Program-made: the position numbers and the translations under genes
The notes under the pieces: generated by a model
What the model saw: the letters and a program-made list of their open reading frames with translations, nothing else
The model's database searches: none
What the model was told of the DNA's origin: nothing
DNA from: Flammula alnicola
Taxonomy: Eukaryota > Basidiomycota > Agaricomycetes > Agaricales > Strophariaceae
DNA length: 64,000 nucleotides
Direction of reading: 5' to 3'
Assembly (NCBI GenBank): GCA_015499995.1
Contig: JADNRV010000124.1
Location: forward strand, 95,317 to 159,316
Shown: piece by piece, positions 49,314 through 58,514 of the stretch
Layout: every line of letters starts with the position of its first letter
Numbering within the stretch: position 1 is the stretch's first letter

Positions 49314-49536
49314 GTCACGCGTCACGGGGTACCTCGATTTGTCCGAAATGTCACGTTTGTCGCAGGTCACATCGAACTTGTCCGAAACCATTTCGCAAGT
49401 CCAGTAATGTCTCGTTTTCGCGCTCAAATCAGCTTTCCTCTCCATGTTCAACTTCTTTGAATGTTCTAAAATTGGTTCTCGGTCGTTGAACTAGGCATTT
49501 GCAAGATAGAAATGTGTTGTAAGTATCTATCAAACA

Positions 49537-52500
49537 TCAATCTTCCTTATCAGATCCATCGTTATCATTATGCCTCCAGAAATTCGCCGTGTAAAGGCGA
49601 TTGGCGCGTTTGGCACGTTTACCTCTTCCCAATTGCTCTATCTTCTCCGTTGTTTGATCTTTGACCTCCTCATTGACAGGTTCTGCATCTGCCGGTGATT
49701 CGAAAGCACCACTATCTTTGGTGAGCACATTCTTTGGAGGTTTCCTGGTCAGCATCGAGTTGATTACCATTTTCAAAGGAATATCGCTATCGTCAACCTG
49801 AGCATCTTCAAGGTCATCGGTTTCTTCATTAGCATCTTCTATTTGAGGCTCGGACTCCTTTGGCGCAGAGTCCTGGAGACGTTTATTGGTGAGTTCGTTC
49901 CAAAATTCGGGATTGTCATGTTTAAGGGACCTCAACCGCGCTCGCATTTCATAGCTTGTCAGACTCTGATATGAAAGATTCCATTCGCGCACTCGACAGA
50001 GTTCGAAAGCCTAAAAAGACAGCGTGAATAATGTGTAAACGAGGTAAGAGATAAAGCTTCTATACCTTGAGAACAAGTTCGGGTTTGTTGACCGTTTGAT
50101 AAGCTTTCCAGAGCCACCTTGTGCTGCGATTCCGCAAGGTTTCAATTCGGCTGTCAAGGGATGAAATCGGAGTTCCTGAATCGATTTGCGTAAGGACTTC
50201 GTTAACGATATCTTCATGGTAAGATTGCTTGATCGATAACTTGAATGGACGCTGAATTCCGACATCACAGGGTTGAGCGACTCCAGTACAGCCTCCAGGA
50301 ATATAGTCCAAGATGATTGTTGGGTGTTCCGTGTTCATCCACGCCTTGAACTCCTCCGAACGATGAACAGACCATACATCGATCGACCATAGTGATTTCT
50401 GAGAGGGCGGCAATCCAAGACGGTCTTTCTGGCGTGAAAAGTATGGTGCTAGAATTTTCTCAACAAATGATCGCATCGTGTCCTGATTCGACCAATATGT
50501 AGATGTCCCAGATGGTTCGAAGATGAAGCCAGCATTCATAAGATCTTGATAGTTCGGAGAATTCGGCGATGGGCAGGAGCGCTGCGTTTTTCCGGTGTAG
50601 ATCGCTTGAATTGGCAGCAACGTTCCATCACACGAGACTGAGATGAGAGCTGTAAATGCACGCTTTTCGTCAGCACCGACCAGTGAGACTTGTTTTGCGC
50701 CTTTTTCTGCCCATGTCATCTTGTCACCTGGGGCAAAAACTACCTGTGTCTGGTCGGAGTTCACGAAGAGAATGATCGGTATGTCTTCCTCCTTGATGGC
50801 AAATGCTTTGCGTAAGGCGGATTGCTCACAGACATCTTCCCAGTTCTGAGGCAATTTATGTGCAGCACGAGTGGCCTTACGGTGAGACCAGTCCAAAACC
50901 TCGCACATCCATTTTCGAACGAAGGAATCTGACGCATTAAAGAGCAGGCCATTACTGAGTTTCGTCTCAAGGAGTTCGGGTTTCTTGCGAAGGATTGTGG
51001 CAATCATGATTCCTCGAACATTGACAGTTGTGAGGGCAGCCCCTGTCTCTCGAATTGCGACCACCCGTTCTTGAATGGTTTGCGAGACTTCAGGATGGCA
51101 GGTCTAGTAATACGGGTGAGTCGCTGCCTCCAGTCCTAATTAAATTGACCCACAAATATTCCCTTTCTTCCTCCGTTTGCATGACCAGGCTCATAACCCC
51201 TCTTGGCCCTTCGTAGCACGGCATCTGACCATCGCGGAACTGGGCCGCTGCGATCAATCCATGTATCGATCGTATTCGGACTGATGTTCTTGAAGGTTTT
51301 GTAGTCCTGTCGTTTGAGTTCCTGGACAATGAGTCGCACACCCATGTTAGGTCCACCTGCAATTTTGGCGGCCATTTTGATCCTCGAGAACAGGAAAGGA
51401 GCAAGCCAATTAACATATTTGGATGAGTGGCGAGTTTTCTTCTTCTTCCGACCTGATGGCTTTCGACGACGATCATTGAATTTGTCTTTTAGGTGCCGCG
51501 CAGGCCGACTATCTTCGGCGAAGGATTTGAGGTCTTCCGTATCTTCTGGAGTGAGTTTCATTTGCTTTCGCTGGTGTTAATGTAAGTAGATGATTCAAAA
51601 TGTGATATTTATGTGCAGACCTTTCTTCCACTTGGGGAACGCTCTCCCGATTCAACTTCTCGCTGTCGTTTTCTTGCTCGCTCCTTTTGCTTCCGAATTC
51701 TTGCCTTCTCTCTCTGCGCCTGTTGCTCTCGGTGTGTGCGTTGCTCTCCAACCCACTGGTTATTGTCTTGCCTGACATTGATTTCCTCGAAAGATTGCGA
51801 TATAGATTCCTTGCGCTCTCGGCTAGTCGCTTTCCGAAAGTACACCAAAAGGCCTGTTGCTTTATTTCCAGGAACAGATGATAATTCGAGCGCGTTACGG
51901 ATAGAAGATGAACGCCCGATGCGCTGATTCTTTGTTGAATTAGATATGTGTGAAGTGCTGGAAATCTGGTCTGACAAAGGTTCTGTGATACCAGATGGAA
52001 CCTGCGTTGAGAAGGTAGCAGGAGGCGTTGAAGGTGGGGAGGTCGCCTGGGATGTACTGAGTGGGATTTCGCCAGGCAGGTCATCTGATTCCATGCTTGA
52101 TGATTCCGTATCTGACTCGACGTAGTCGGATCCACTTGGAGGATCAGCATCATCGTGGTCACTGTCTAAATCAGTCTACCGTCAAGAAATCAGTTATATG
52201 AACTTGAAGAACTCAACGTGCAGCTTACCTTTGGTACGCTGAGAATTCTTAAGAACATTTGTAGCCGCTCATCGCACATTTTTGAAGCATTGAACAGCGG
52301 AAACTTCTCCGGAAGTACGAAATGCGCCAAGGCATTCCAGGCTAGCAATCCACAGGAATGCCCATCGGTTTGCTGAGTTATGGGTAAAAGCACCACGGCG
52401 AAGTGCTTTCCGGTATGAAAATGTGTCCACCACTTAAGTGCTGATAATGTGTCGAGGCTCGGAGAATGATTGAATGAATCACCATAGCGAATTACGTGAG

Positions 52501-53308
52501 AGCTGAAGTCGAGCACGATGGCGACCCAGTGGTTACTGTTGAGGTTCGAGATCATGAGTACCGTCGACCTCGAGGAGGAGTAAGTCTGTCCCAGATCTCG
52601 GAGCCATGTCTCTTGCTTATCTTGCGCATAGGAGGCAGGGTTTTCGAAAGCCAGGAGAATCGACGTCCGCAGAAACACTGAAGGGAATGCTACGGACTGA
52701 TGCGGTGCTGAAAGAGCAACTTCACTTTGCAAGAGGTCCAGCATTAAGGCTTCGTGATCGTCAGTCAGCCATTGGGTGGTGAAGAAATACGACAGGTATT
52801 GATTCTTGACAAGCAAATTGAAGCCCAGCACATGCCTACCCCAAGGTAACGCCAGCGCTGTTTGAAGGGACTTCTCGAGGAGGTTACAGTCTTGGCCTGC
52901 TCTCATCTTGATCCGTTCATGGAGGATTGCAATCGCCATCTTCCATTGGTCGTATACGAGCCGTATCTGTGTGATTTCATCCCAGAAAGTTATCAGCCAT
53001 AAAGGGTACCTTGTATGCTGATCTGGTGCATAAGGTGACTGAATAGAGCGGACGCCGTTCGAAGCTCCGAGTCGGATGGCAGTCTTGATAAGGCTCAGTA
53101 GCTCCCGACTGGGAACCGGAATTGTCGTGATAGCTGTAGATTCAGCTGTAACATTCGGCTTCATGACGGAAAGGAATTTCTCGGGTTGATTAAACTTTGG
53201 AACAGAGGTGGGTGTAGGAGACGGAAGTTGGAACAAAAGAAAGGTTTCAACGGTGAGATTGGGATCAGGAATTAGCACCTTTCGAAGGTGTTTCGGGATG
53301 CGCTCCAT
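49537..53308 (-). CDS. Ulp1/SENP-type protease fused to pogo-like DDE transposase
   Basis: Five exons on the minus strand: 53308-52229, 52175-51621, 51570-51154, 51103-50066, 50010-49537. Every exon is a multiple of three, with phase-0 introns of 50-55 bp; total 3,564 nt (1,187 residues). Residues 1-360 are a C48 cysteine protease: His260 in NLNSNHWVAIVLDF, Asp277 in RYGDSF, Gln313 and Cys319 in TQQTDGHSCGLLAWNAL. Residues 361-545 are a Ser/acidic then Arg/Lys-rich coiled linker. Residues 546-684 are basic and probably DNA-binding (KYVNWLAPFLFSRIK, ISPNTIDTWIDRSG). Residues 685-1030 are the DDE domain: Asp801 in FVNSDQT, Asp926 in SIDVWSVH, Asp964 in GCTGVAQPCDVGIQR. The tail is acidic. It would cut and paste the element and may remove SUMO or a related modifier. 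If the phase-0 intron at 52176-52228 is not spliced, protease and transposase would be separate products. Confidence 0.9.
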
Positions 53309-53472
53309 CTTTGCGAGTAGACAGTCGATGCGCGCAAGAATTCTGGGGTTTCTACATAAGGCTTCCGCTCGTCGACAGTCATCATGTCCGAAATTTCCAA
53401 GACCTGTCCCAAGTCACACGTATATTGTCCGAAACCATAAATTCGGACATGCAGGTCACAGGTCACACCCCT

Positions 53473-53497
53473 GTCCGAATTGAACGAAATACTACAG
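53473..53497 (-). repeat. Right terminal inverted repeat
   Basis: Complement of the left end with one mismatch, ending CTACAG directly before the duplicated TA. Confidence 0.95.
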
Positions 53498-53776
53498 TAC
53501 TTGCGACATTACGTCCTTACGTCCTTACGCCCATGCGACCTTACGTCCATGGGACCTTACATATGACTTTACGCCCATATGATATTACAGATAACCTTAC
53601 ACTACTACAATGTTATACCATAGAACCCATGAAAACCTATACTGCGCCGCCCTCGCGCGCGTCGCCAATATGTGACCACGTGACCTATGATGTATCGCGC
53701 ACGTTGTGTTCACTTTCGTCACGCACTGCTCATCTTACGCCGCTCACATTACGCCCTCGATGCACCCTACAACCGA
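53498..53776. repeat. Direct repeat L, right part
   Basis: 279 bp matching 55005-55283 with about five substitutions and no length change. Internally it carries periodic TTACGYCC(AT) units (cttacgtc, ttacgccc). Confidence 0.95.
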
Positions 53777-53799
53777 GGGTTATGGGACTATATTGCTAG

Positions 53800-53950
53800 G
53801 GATCCCTAGGGATTTTTAGTAGGGATCCCTAGGGACGGAGTAGGGATGCAGAGAGATGGTGTAGGGATGCAGAGAGTTGGCGCAGGGACGGTGTAGGGAT
53901 TGCGGAGGGACAGTGTAGGGATTGCGGAGGGACAGTGTAGGGACAGCATA
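53800..53950. repeat. Degenerate GTAGGGAT minisatellite
   Basis: About seven imperfect units of roughly 20 bp starting gtaggga(t), preceded by two palindromic tagggatcccta blocks. Confidence 0.8.
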
Positions 53951-53955
53951 GATAT

Positions 53956-54123
53956 GGTGGCGTGGGGCTCAGTGCACCCCACGGGACACACTCATGTCGC
54001 ATAGAGACAGTGGTGGCGTGGGGCTCGGTGCACCCCGCAGGACACACTCATGTCGCGTAGAGACAGTGGTGGCGTGGGGCTCGGTGCACCCCACGGGACA
54101 CACTCATGTCACATAGAGTCAGA
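53956..54123. repeat. Three tandem 56-bp units
   Basis: Units start ggtggcgtggggctc and each contains gtgcacccc; they differ at a few positions only, the third decaying at its end. Confidence 0.92.
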
Positions 54124-54284
54124 TTATGCGAAGTGTACATAGACGGTAGCCACCATCAGTGTACTGGAAAATTTGCTTGTCTGTAAGATTTTAAAGTCCA
54201 ACTCCTTCACAAACATGTTACCATAATCAAAGAGGATTCATAAAGTGTTATTGCTATTTCAGTTTGGATAAAGGTGCATTGCAC

Positions 54285-54412
54285 CGCCTACTCTCGGCCT
54301 GTTCCACCGCCTAACTCGTCGCCTGTTTCAGTGCCTACTCACCGCCCGTTCCAGCGCCTACTTGGCGCCCGTTTCAGTGCCTACTTGGCGCCCGTTTCAG
54401 CACCTACTCGCT
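54285..54412. repeat. Short tandem repeat, about 26 bp, CGCCTACT family
   Basis: Four to five units such as cctacttggcgcccgtttcag; the last two full units are nearly identical. Confidence 0.85.
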
Positions 54413-54440
54413 GCGGGCCATTCTGCGACCAATAGCTGTA

Positions 54441-54719
54441 GATGATGATACAGCAAAAAGACTTACCGCGATCCAGAAATATGAGCTACAAATGGCCGAA
54501 ATCCAACTCAAACGGCAGAAACTTGAGCTTGAAGTCCAAGAAAAGAAGACTGCAGCTGAAATACGCTGTATCGAGGTGAAAGCAGAGGAACACCATCATG
54601 CGTTAAATGACAGATGACAGCGCGAGAAGGAGAAACATGAAATTATGATACGTTTCACGGCACTTGTCACTGGATCGAGTAGCAAAAAGAACATGGTAGA
54701 GCAGCTAGGAAACGCGTGA
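54441..54719 (+). pseudogene. Coding relic with charged coiled coil
   Basis: One frame reads DDDTAKRLTAIQKYELQM, then AEIQLKRQKLELEVQEKKTA, a strong coiled coil. It hits a TGA at 54615 and continues in the same frame to GNA and a stop at 54717. There is no start Met or splice site at the left edge. It resembles the C-terminal coiled coil common in transposon-encoded DNA-binding (Myb/SANT-like) proteins, but that is only a guess. It lies between the two direct repeats. Confidence 0.5.
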
Positions 54720-54849
54720 AGTTCAGTTTGTAATTTGGCCTTCAGTACTAAATACACATGCATCTGAACAGTTCTCTGGCTGTGATAACTCTATTTATTC
54801 AGGCGCTACATAGACATCCAATAACTCCCGCCATCAAGCAGAAGTCTTT

Positions 54850-55283
54850 ATTGTACACTTAAAATGTAAGTTATAACTTAAAACCAGACCACAAAATTTT
54901 GGGGATGTTAGTGCATATTTAGATAGGTTATATATAGGTATATTCAAGGCCGAAAGCACTAAGGAATTGGCGGACCCGTTCTCGAGATATGGGGGGGGGA
55001 AATGTACTTGCGACATTACGTCCTTACGTCCTTACGCCCATGCGACCTTACGTCCATGGGACCTTACGTATGACTTTACGCCCATATGGTATTACAGATA
55101 ACCTTACACTACTACAATGTTATACCATAGAACCCATGAAAACCTATACTGCGCCGCCCTCGCGCGCGTCGCCAATATGTGACCACGTGACCTATGATGT
55201 ATCGCGCACGTCGCGTTCACTTTCGTCACGCACTGCTCATCTTACGCCGCTCACATTACGCCCTCGATGCACGCTACAACCGA
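54850..55283. repeat. Direct repeat R, uninterrupted (empty target site)
   Basis: 434 bp, second copy of the repeat broken by the transposon. The TA at 55005-55006 is the unoccupied target. About six substitutions and one G-run difference separate it from copy L. It begins ATTGTACAC and ends CTACAACCGA; no flanking duplication was seen. Confidence 0.95.
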
Positions 55284-55440
55284 AATCGTCGTTCTTTGTC
55301 TGGTTCTTATCGTTTCTATTGTTACTGGTACGTTTCTATTCTTTTTTCTTTAGTACTCGACGTAATCTAAAGGCTTTTAGAATTAACAAAGCGCTTGCTT
55401 CGCCGAGTGCTTCCCGCGATCTGTAGGTGGGCTGGCGGTA

Positions 55441-55717
55441 AGTACTCGTTCCGTGTATCAGAAAGATTCGCTAACCGTGTTCCAAGTGCCTCTCGACAAG
55501 AACGTGACTGTCACTGGCGGTCAGTTTGTCTCCGTCGCGGGCAATATGTACATCGACTCAATCTCTCAAAGTAAGTACTTGTTTTTTTTTCTACGTGCAA
55601 AACTCTGACGAGATCTCTTAGGTCGCCCGCTTGAATCGACTTTGGAGCGGGAGGGGGATTTGATCATCAACGGGGGAACTTTTTTGGACGTCGCTGGGGG
55701 TGTCTACATTGGGCGTG
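55441..55717 (+). pseudogene. Partial gene with GGxF-VAG beta-hairpin repeats
   Basis: Two exons (55441-55570 and 55622-55717, intron gtaagt...cttag) read VTVTGGQFVSVAGNMYID and GDLIINGGTFLDVAGGVYI, two copies of a GGxF(x)xVAG(x)xY motif seen at the N-terminus of many Agaricomycete proteins, often STAND/NLR-like or hypothetical. A further donor follows at 55718. No start codon was located and no downstream domain follows before the tandem repeats, so this looks like a 5' gene fragment. Function unknown. Confidence 0.5.
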
Positions 55718-56160
55718 GTAAGCATTTCCCTTGTAGTATCTCGATTTTGCTAACTTTTTCGTACCCTTTCAATCTGTCTACTTTACGTTTACTATTGTAT
55801 TCTCAACTATCTAATAAAAATGCAATGATTCGATCACCCAGAATGATGAAAGAAATAAGCGAGAGTTATAAAAATGTATATAGAATTGTTTGATCCATCC
55901 AAAATTTTGTGTTCCGTCCATATCGTCCATCTCAGCCGTGCTATTTTCTAGTACATGAGCCTCACAGGTCTGGTAACTTTTCTAAATAGCATAAAGTGGT
56001 AGACGAATTCTACTAGATGCAGGAATATATTTTGCTAGGATATCCAATATAGACGCGCGTCTAAAAATAGCATGATGCATAGAAATATATCATGACCTGC
56101 GTCAATACTGAAAGAGCTTGTTAAAAGGTGCAGCTGGTGGATGTACATTGAACATTTCCA
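55718..56160. other. AT-rich spacer, no gene recognised
   Basis: Sequence between the GGxF gene fragment and the 127-bp tandem array; only short frames. Confidence 0.45.
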
Positions 56161-56175
56161 ATGGCAGTGTTGCGC

Positions 56176-56575
56176 ATTTGCGCAGTGATTTGCTGACAGA
56201 AGCGACTGATAGAGCCATGACTACAAAGCTTTCACTTTGAGATCTGATGACGGCGTGAGTAGGCGAAAGGACTTTTTCTGACCCAGAGGCGTCATTCCAA
56301 GGCTTGGCCAAGGGCGCGTTTGCGCAGTGATTTGTTGACAGCCATGACTACAAAGCTTTCACTTTGAGATCTGATGATGGCGCGAGTAGGTGAAAGGACT
56401 TTTTCCGACCCAGAGGCGTCATTCCAAGGCTTGGCCAAGGGCGCGTTTGCGCAGTGATTTGTTGACAGCCATGACTACAAAGCTTTCACTTTGAGATCTG
56501 ATGATGGCGCGAGTAGGCGAAAGGACTTTTTCTGACCCAGAGGCGTCATTCCAAGGCTTGGCCAAGGGCGCGTTC
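56176..56575. repeat. Tandem array of 127-bp units upstream of the TET/JBP gene
   Basis: Three units of the same sequence (anchor gggcgcgttt at 56312, 56439 and 56566, exact 127-bp spacing). The first copy, starting near 56176, is slightly divergent and has an extra insertion. Each unit contains gcgcagtgatttg, ccatgactacaaagctttcac and aaggcttggccaag. The array ends 250 bp before the oxygenase start codon. Confidence 0.95.
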
Positions 56576-56784
56576 ACAACGTCCGATTTCCCGATTCAAT
56601 TCTGCGAGTGCGCTGAATGCAGGAGGGAGGCCGAGGGAGAAAGGCTGAAATGAGCGACCTCTATCCCACACCCCTCCACATCGACTTGGACAGCCTTCAC
56701 ATAGCATTGGGATCTTCGACACCAACACAGCCCCACTGCACAGCATTGAGACATGCGAGGCATTGCCTCAGACTTTCAAAACGC

Positions 56785-56791
56785 TTATAAG
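56785..56791 (+). promoter_or_regulatory. Possible TATA element of the TET/JBP gene
   Basis: TTATAAG about 35 bp before the start codon at 56826; the spacing is short, so this is tentative. Confidence 0.3.
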
Positions 56792-56825
56792 CCGCTCACA
56801 AGTGAACGAAATAATCCAATCAATC

Positions 56826-58489
56826 ATGGATTCTAGACGCCCGTCGCCAGGAGTGAGTCTTTTATTCCTCTTCTAAAATTTTGCTTGTTTACTGTAGGGC
56901 CAGCCATCACACGAACCAGCCGCCAAGCGACGAAAGCACAAGAATCCTGCTATCGCCGTGACGAAGCCAGAACCGGAAACAGTTCCGAGTGGGACCATGG
57001 GCGGGACGCAACTCCGCAGCGTGAAGTCGATGTTGCGCAAGCAGCAAAACTTTGACCAGAAGCGCCTCCAGGTATACATAAAATACGCCCAGAAAATCAA
57101 GATTACACTTAGTCTTAGGCAACTGGAAAAGAACCTGTCGCCATCAGAAGTCCAGGAGCTGGAAAGGATATGTACCGAGGACCTTGGTCCTAAGAAGGCC
57201 GCGCAGTGCATGTCCGCCCAGTTTGTTGACAAGCACAACAAGCCTATCCTTTTCTATTTTGGCTCCAGAGTCCTGACCAATACACCTCCGGTGAGTAAAC
57301 AAATACATTATTCTAGTGCATCAGGCTGATTCAAAGTGACGAAGCTCAAAATTCAGCAGTCCGAGCAGTACAAAGGACGGACAAAGGAGGATCTGAAAGC
57401 ACTAGAGAAGAAGGGTGCCACAGTGCTGGCTGATGGCTTGAGCGTGAGTCCATCGTTCTATGTATTTGCATGCACAGCCAACTAAATATAAACCCGTCAG
57501 CCTCAGAAATGCGAGCGCTATCAGCTCGCTTGTCAAAGTCTATGCGCCGACGTTCCCCTTCATAGCCGGTTTGACAACACGCGACATGAAGGCACCAATA
57601 TAATGAAATACAAGACAGATGATGACATGGAAATAGATAGTGGGAGTGATATGCCGGACGATTCCGACGAAGAAGAGGTAAATCCGAAGGCGTATGATCT
57701 CACGGACACGCAGAATAGCGGATTAGAGAAAGGAGAGCAAGCCGGTGTTGTCCATCTCGTTCATGGATGGATTCAACAAGGTCAGCCCTTGAAAGTGCGT
57801 CGTTTCTTTCATATGTTGGAACATGAACTCACGGAATGCTTCAAGGGTCTTTTTATTTCTGGGGATATCTCCCACACGAGCACGAGCATGGCCGGCTCTG
57901 GGTCATATTACTATTTGACCCAGTCAATCGCCGTTTCGCTCTCTGAAATGTTCAAGGTCGCCTTTCCCGAGTGGCACGCCAAATATCGCAAGGCTTTTGA
58001 AGCGGGGGTCTGGATGAGCTGCGATCCTGGTCCATACCTTGGGCGTGCGATCATCTACAAGCTTCAAGGCCGCCTTCACAGGGACCGCCATGATCTTGGA
58101 CCATCTGCATCCTTTGGTGTAGGGAATTATACCGGGGGAGAGATGCTCTTCCCACAATTCAACGCAAAATTCTCGTAAGTCTTTCTATCTATTTCTGACC
58201 AGAATAAACATCTAATGGTCTTTAAAGTTATGATCCTGGTCATGTCTGCATTTTTTATTCCAGCAGGATCTATCACAAAGTCGCCAAATTCACTCCTCTG
58301 AAGCAGACAGCAGAGCAGAAAGAGCAAAATATCACTCCAGGAAGAATAGGAACTGTATTCTTCTTTCCTTCTGAAAGCTACAAGATCCTTCATGACAAGA
58401 AGCCAAGATGGGGTTACAATACGGGATTTGGTCGAAATGCACACCTTGTAGAGGATGCTTATCCCATCTCAGAAGACTTCTCAGAGTAA
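56826..58489 (+). CDS. TET/JBP-family 2-oxoglutarate/Fe(II) dioxygenase
   Basis: Five exons: 56826-56852, 56898-57290, 57357-57443, 57501-58174, 58228-58489. They sum to 1,443 nt (480 residues) in frame. The N-terminus is basic with a nuclear-type KRRKHK. A middle region with an acidic insert (about 208-228) leads into the double-stranded beta-helix core: His362-x-Asp364 in RLHRDRHDLG (Fe ligands), TGGEMLFPQF, YDPGHVCIFY, distal His410 in RIYHKVAKF and Arg433 (2-oxoglutarate contact) in TPGRIGTVFF. This matches the fungal TET/JBP branch, whose studied members oxidise 5-methylcytosine. In basidiomycetes this family is expanded and often sits near KDZ transposons (Iyer and colleagues, 2014). 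Its stop codon is 25 bp from the end of the converging BAH-PHD gene. Confidence 0.88.
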
Positions 58490-58514
58490 ATGACAATAAT
58501 TATTAGCTACTTGA

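Larger units (their letters stand above)
49289..53497. mobile_element. Complete TA-flanked DNA transposon with Ulp1-DDE gene, 4,209 bp
   Basis: Terminal inverted repeats of 25 bp (49289-49313 and 53473-53497, 24 of 25 matching, starting CTGTAGTATTTCGTTCA) bounded by a TA duplication (49287-49288 and 53498-53499). The repeat copy at 55005-55006 preserves the unoccupied TA site, which proves the boundaries. Subterminal regions on both sides carry several GTCCGAA / TTCGGAC motifs. TA duplication and the DDE type place it with pogo/Tc1-mariner elements. The only gene, on the minus strand, is intact, so the element looks autonomous and recently mobile. Confidence 0.95.

Noticed and set aside
53272..53466. 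Upstream extension of the Ulp1-DDE protein into the right end of the transposon
   Set aside because: The frame upstream of 53308 is different and overlaps the subterminal motif region; the Met at 53308 gives a complete protease domain.
53956..54123. Possible CRISPR-like array (repeats of 56 bp)
   Set aside because: Units are contiguous with no unique spacers; it is an ordinary minisatellite in a eukaryotic genome.
49133..55283. The 434-bp direct repeats as LTRs of a retrotransposon
   Set aside because: Although they could be trimmed to TG...CA ends, there is no primer-binding site after the left copy, no polypurine tract before the right copy, no reverse transcriptase between them and no flanking target duplication.
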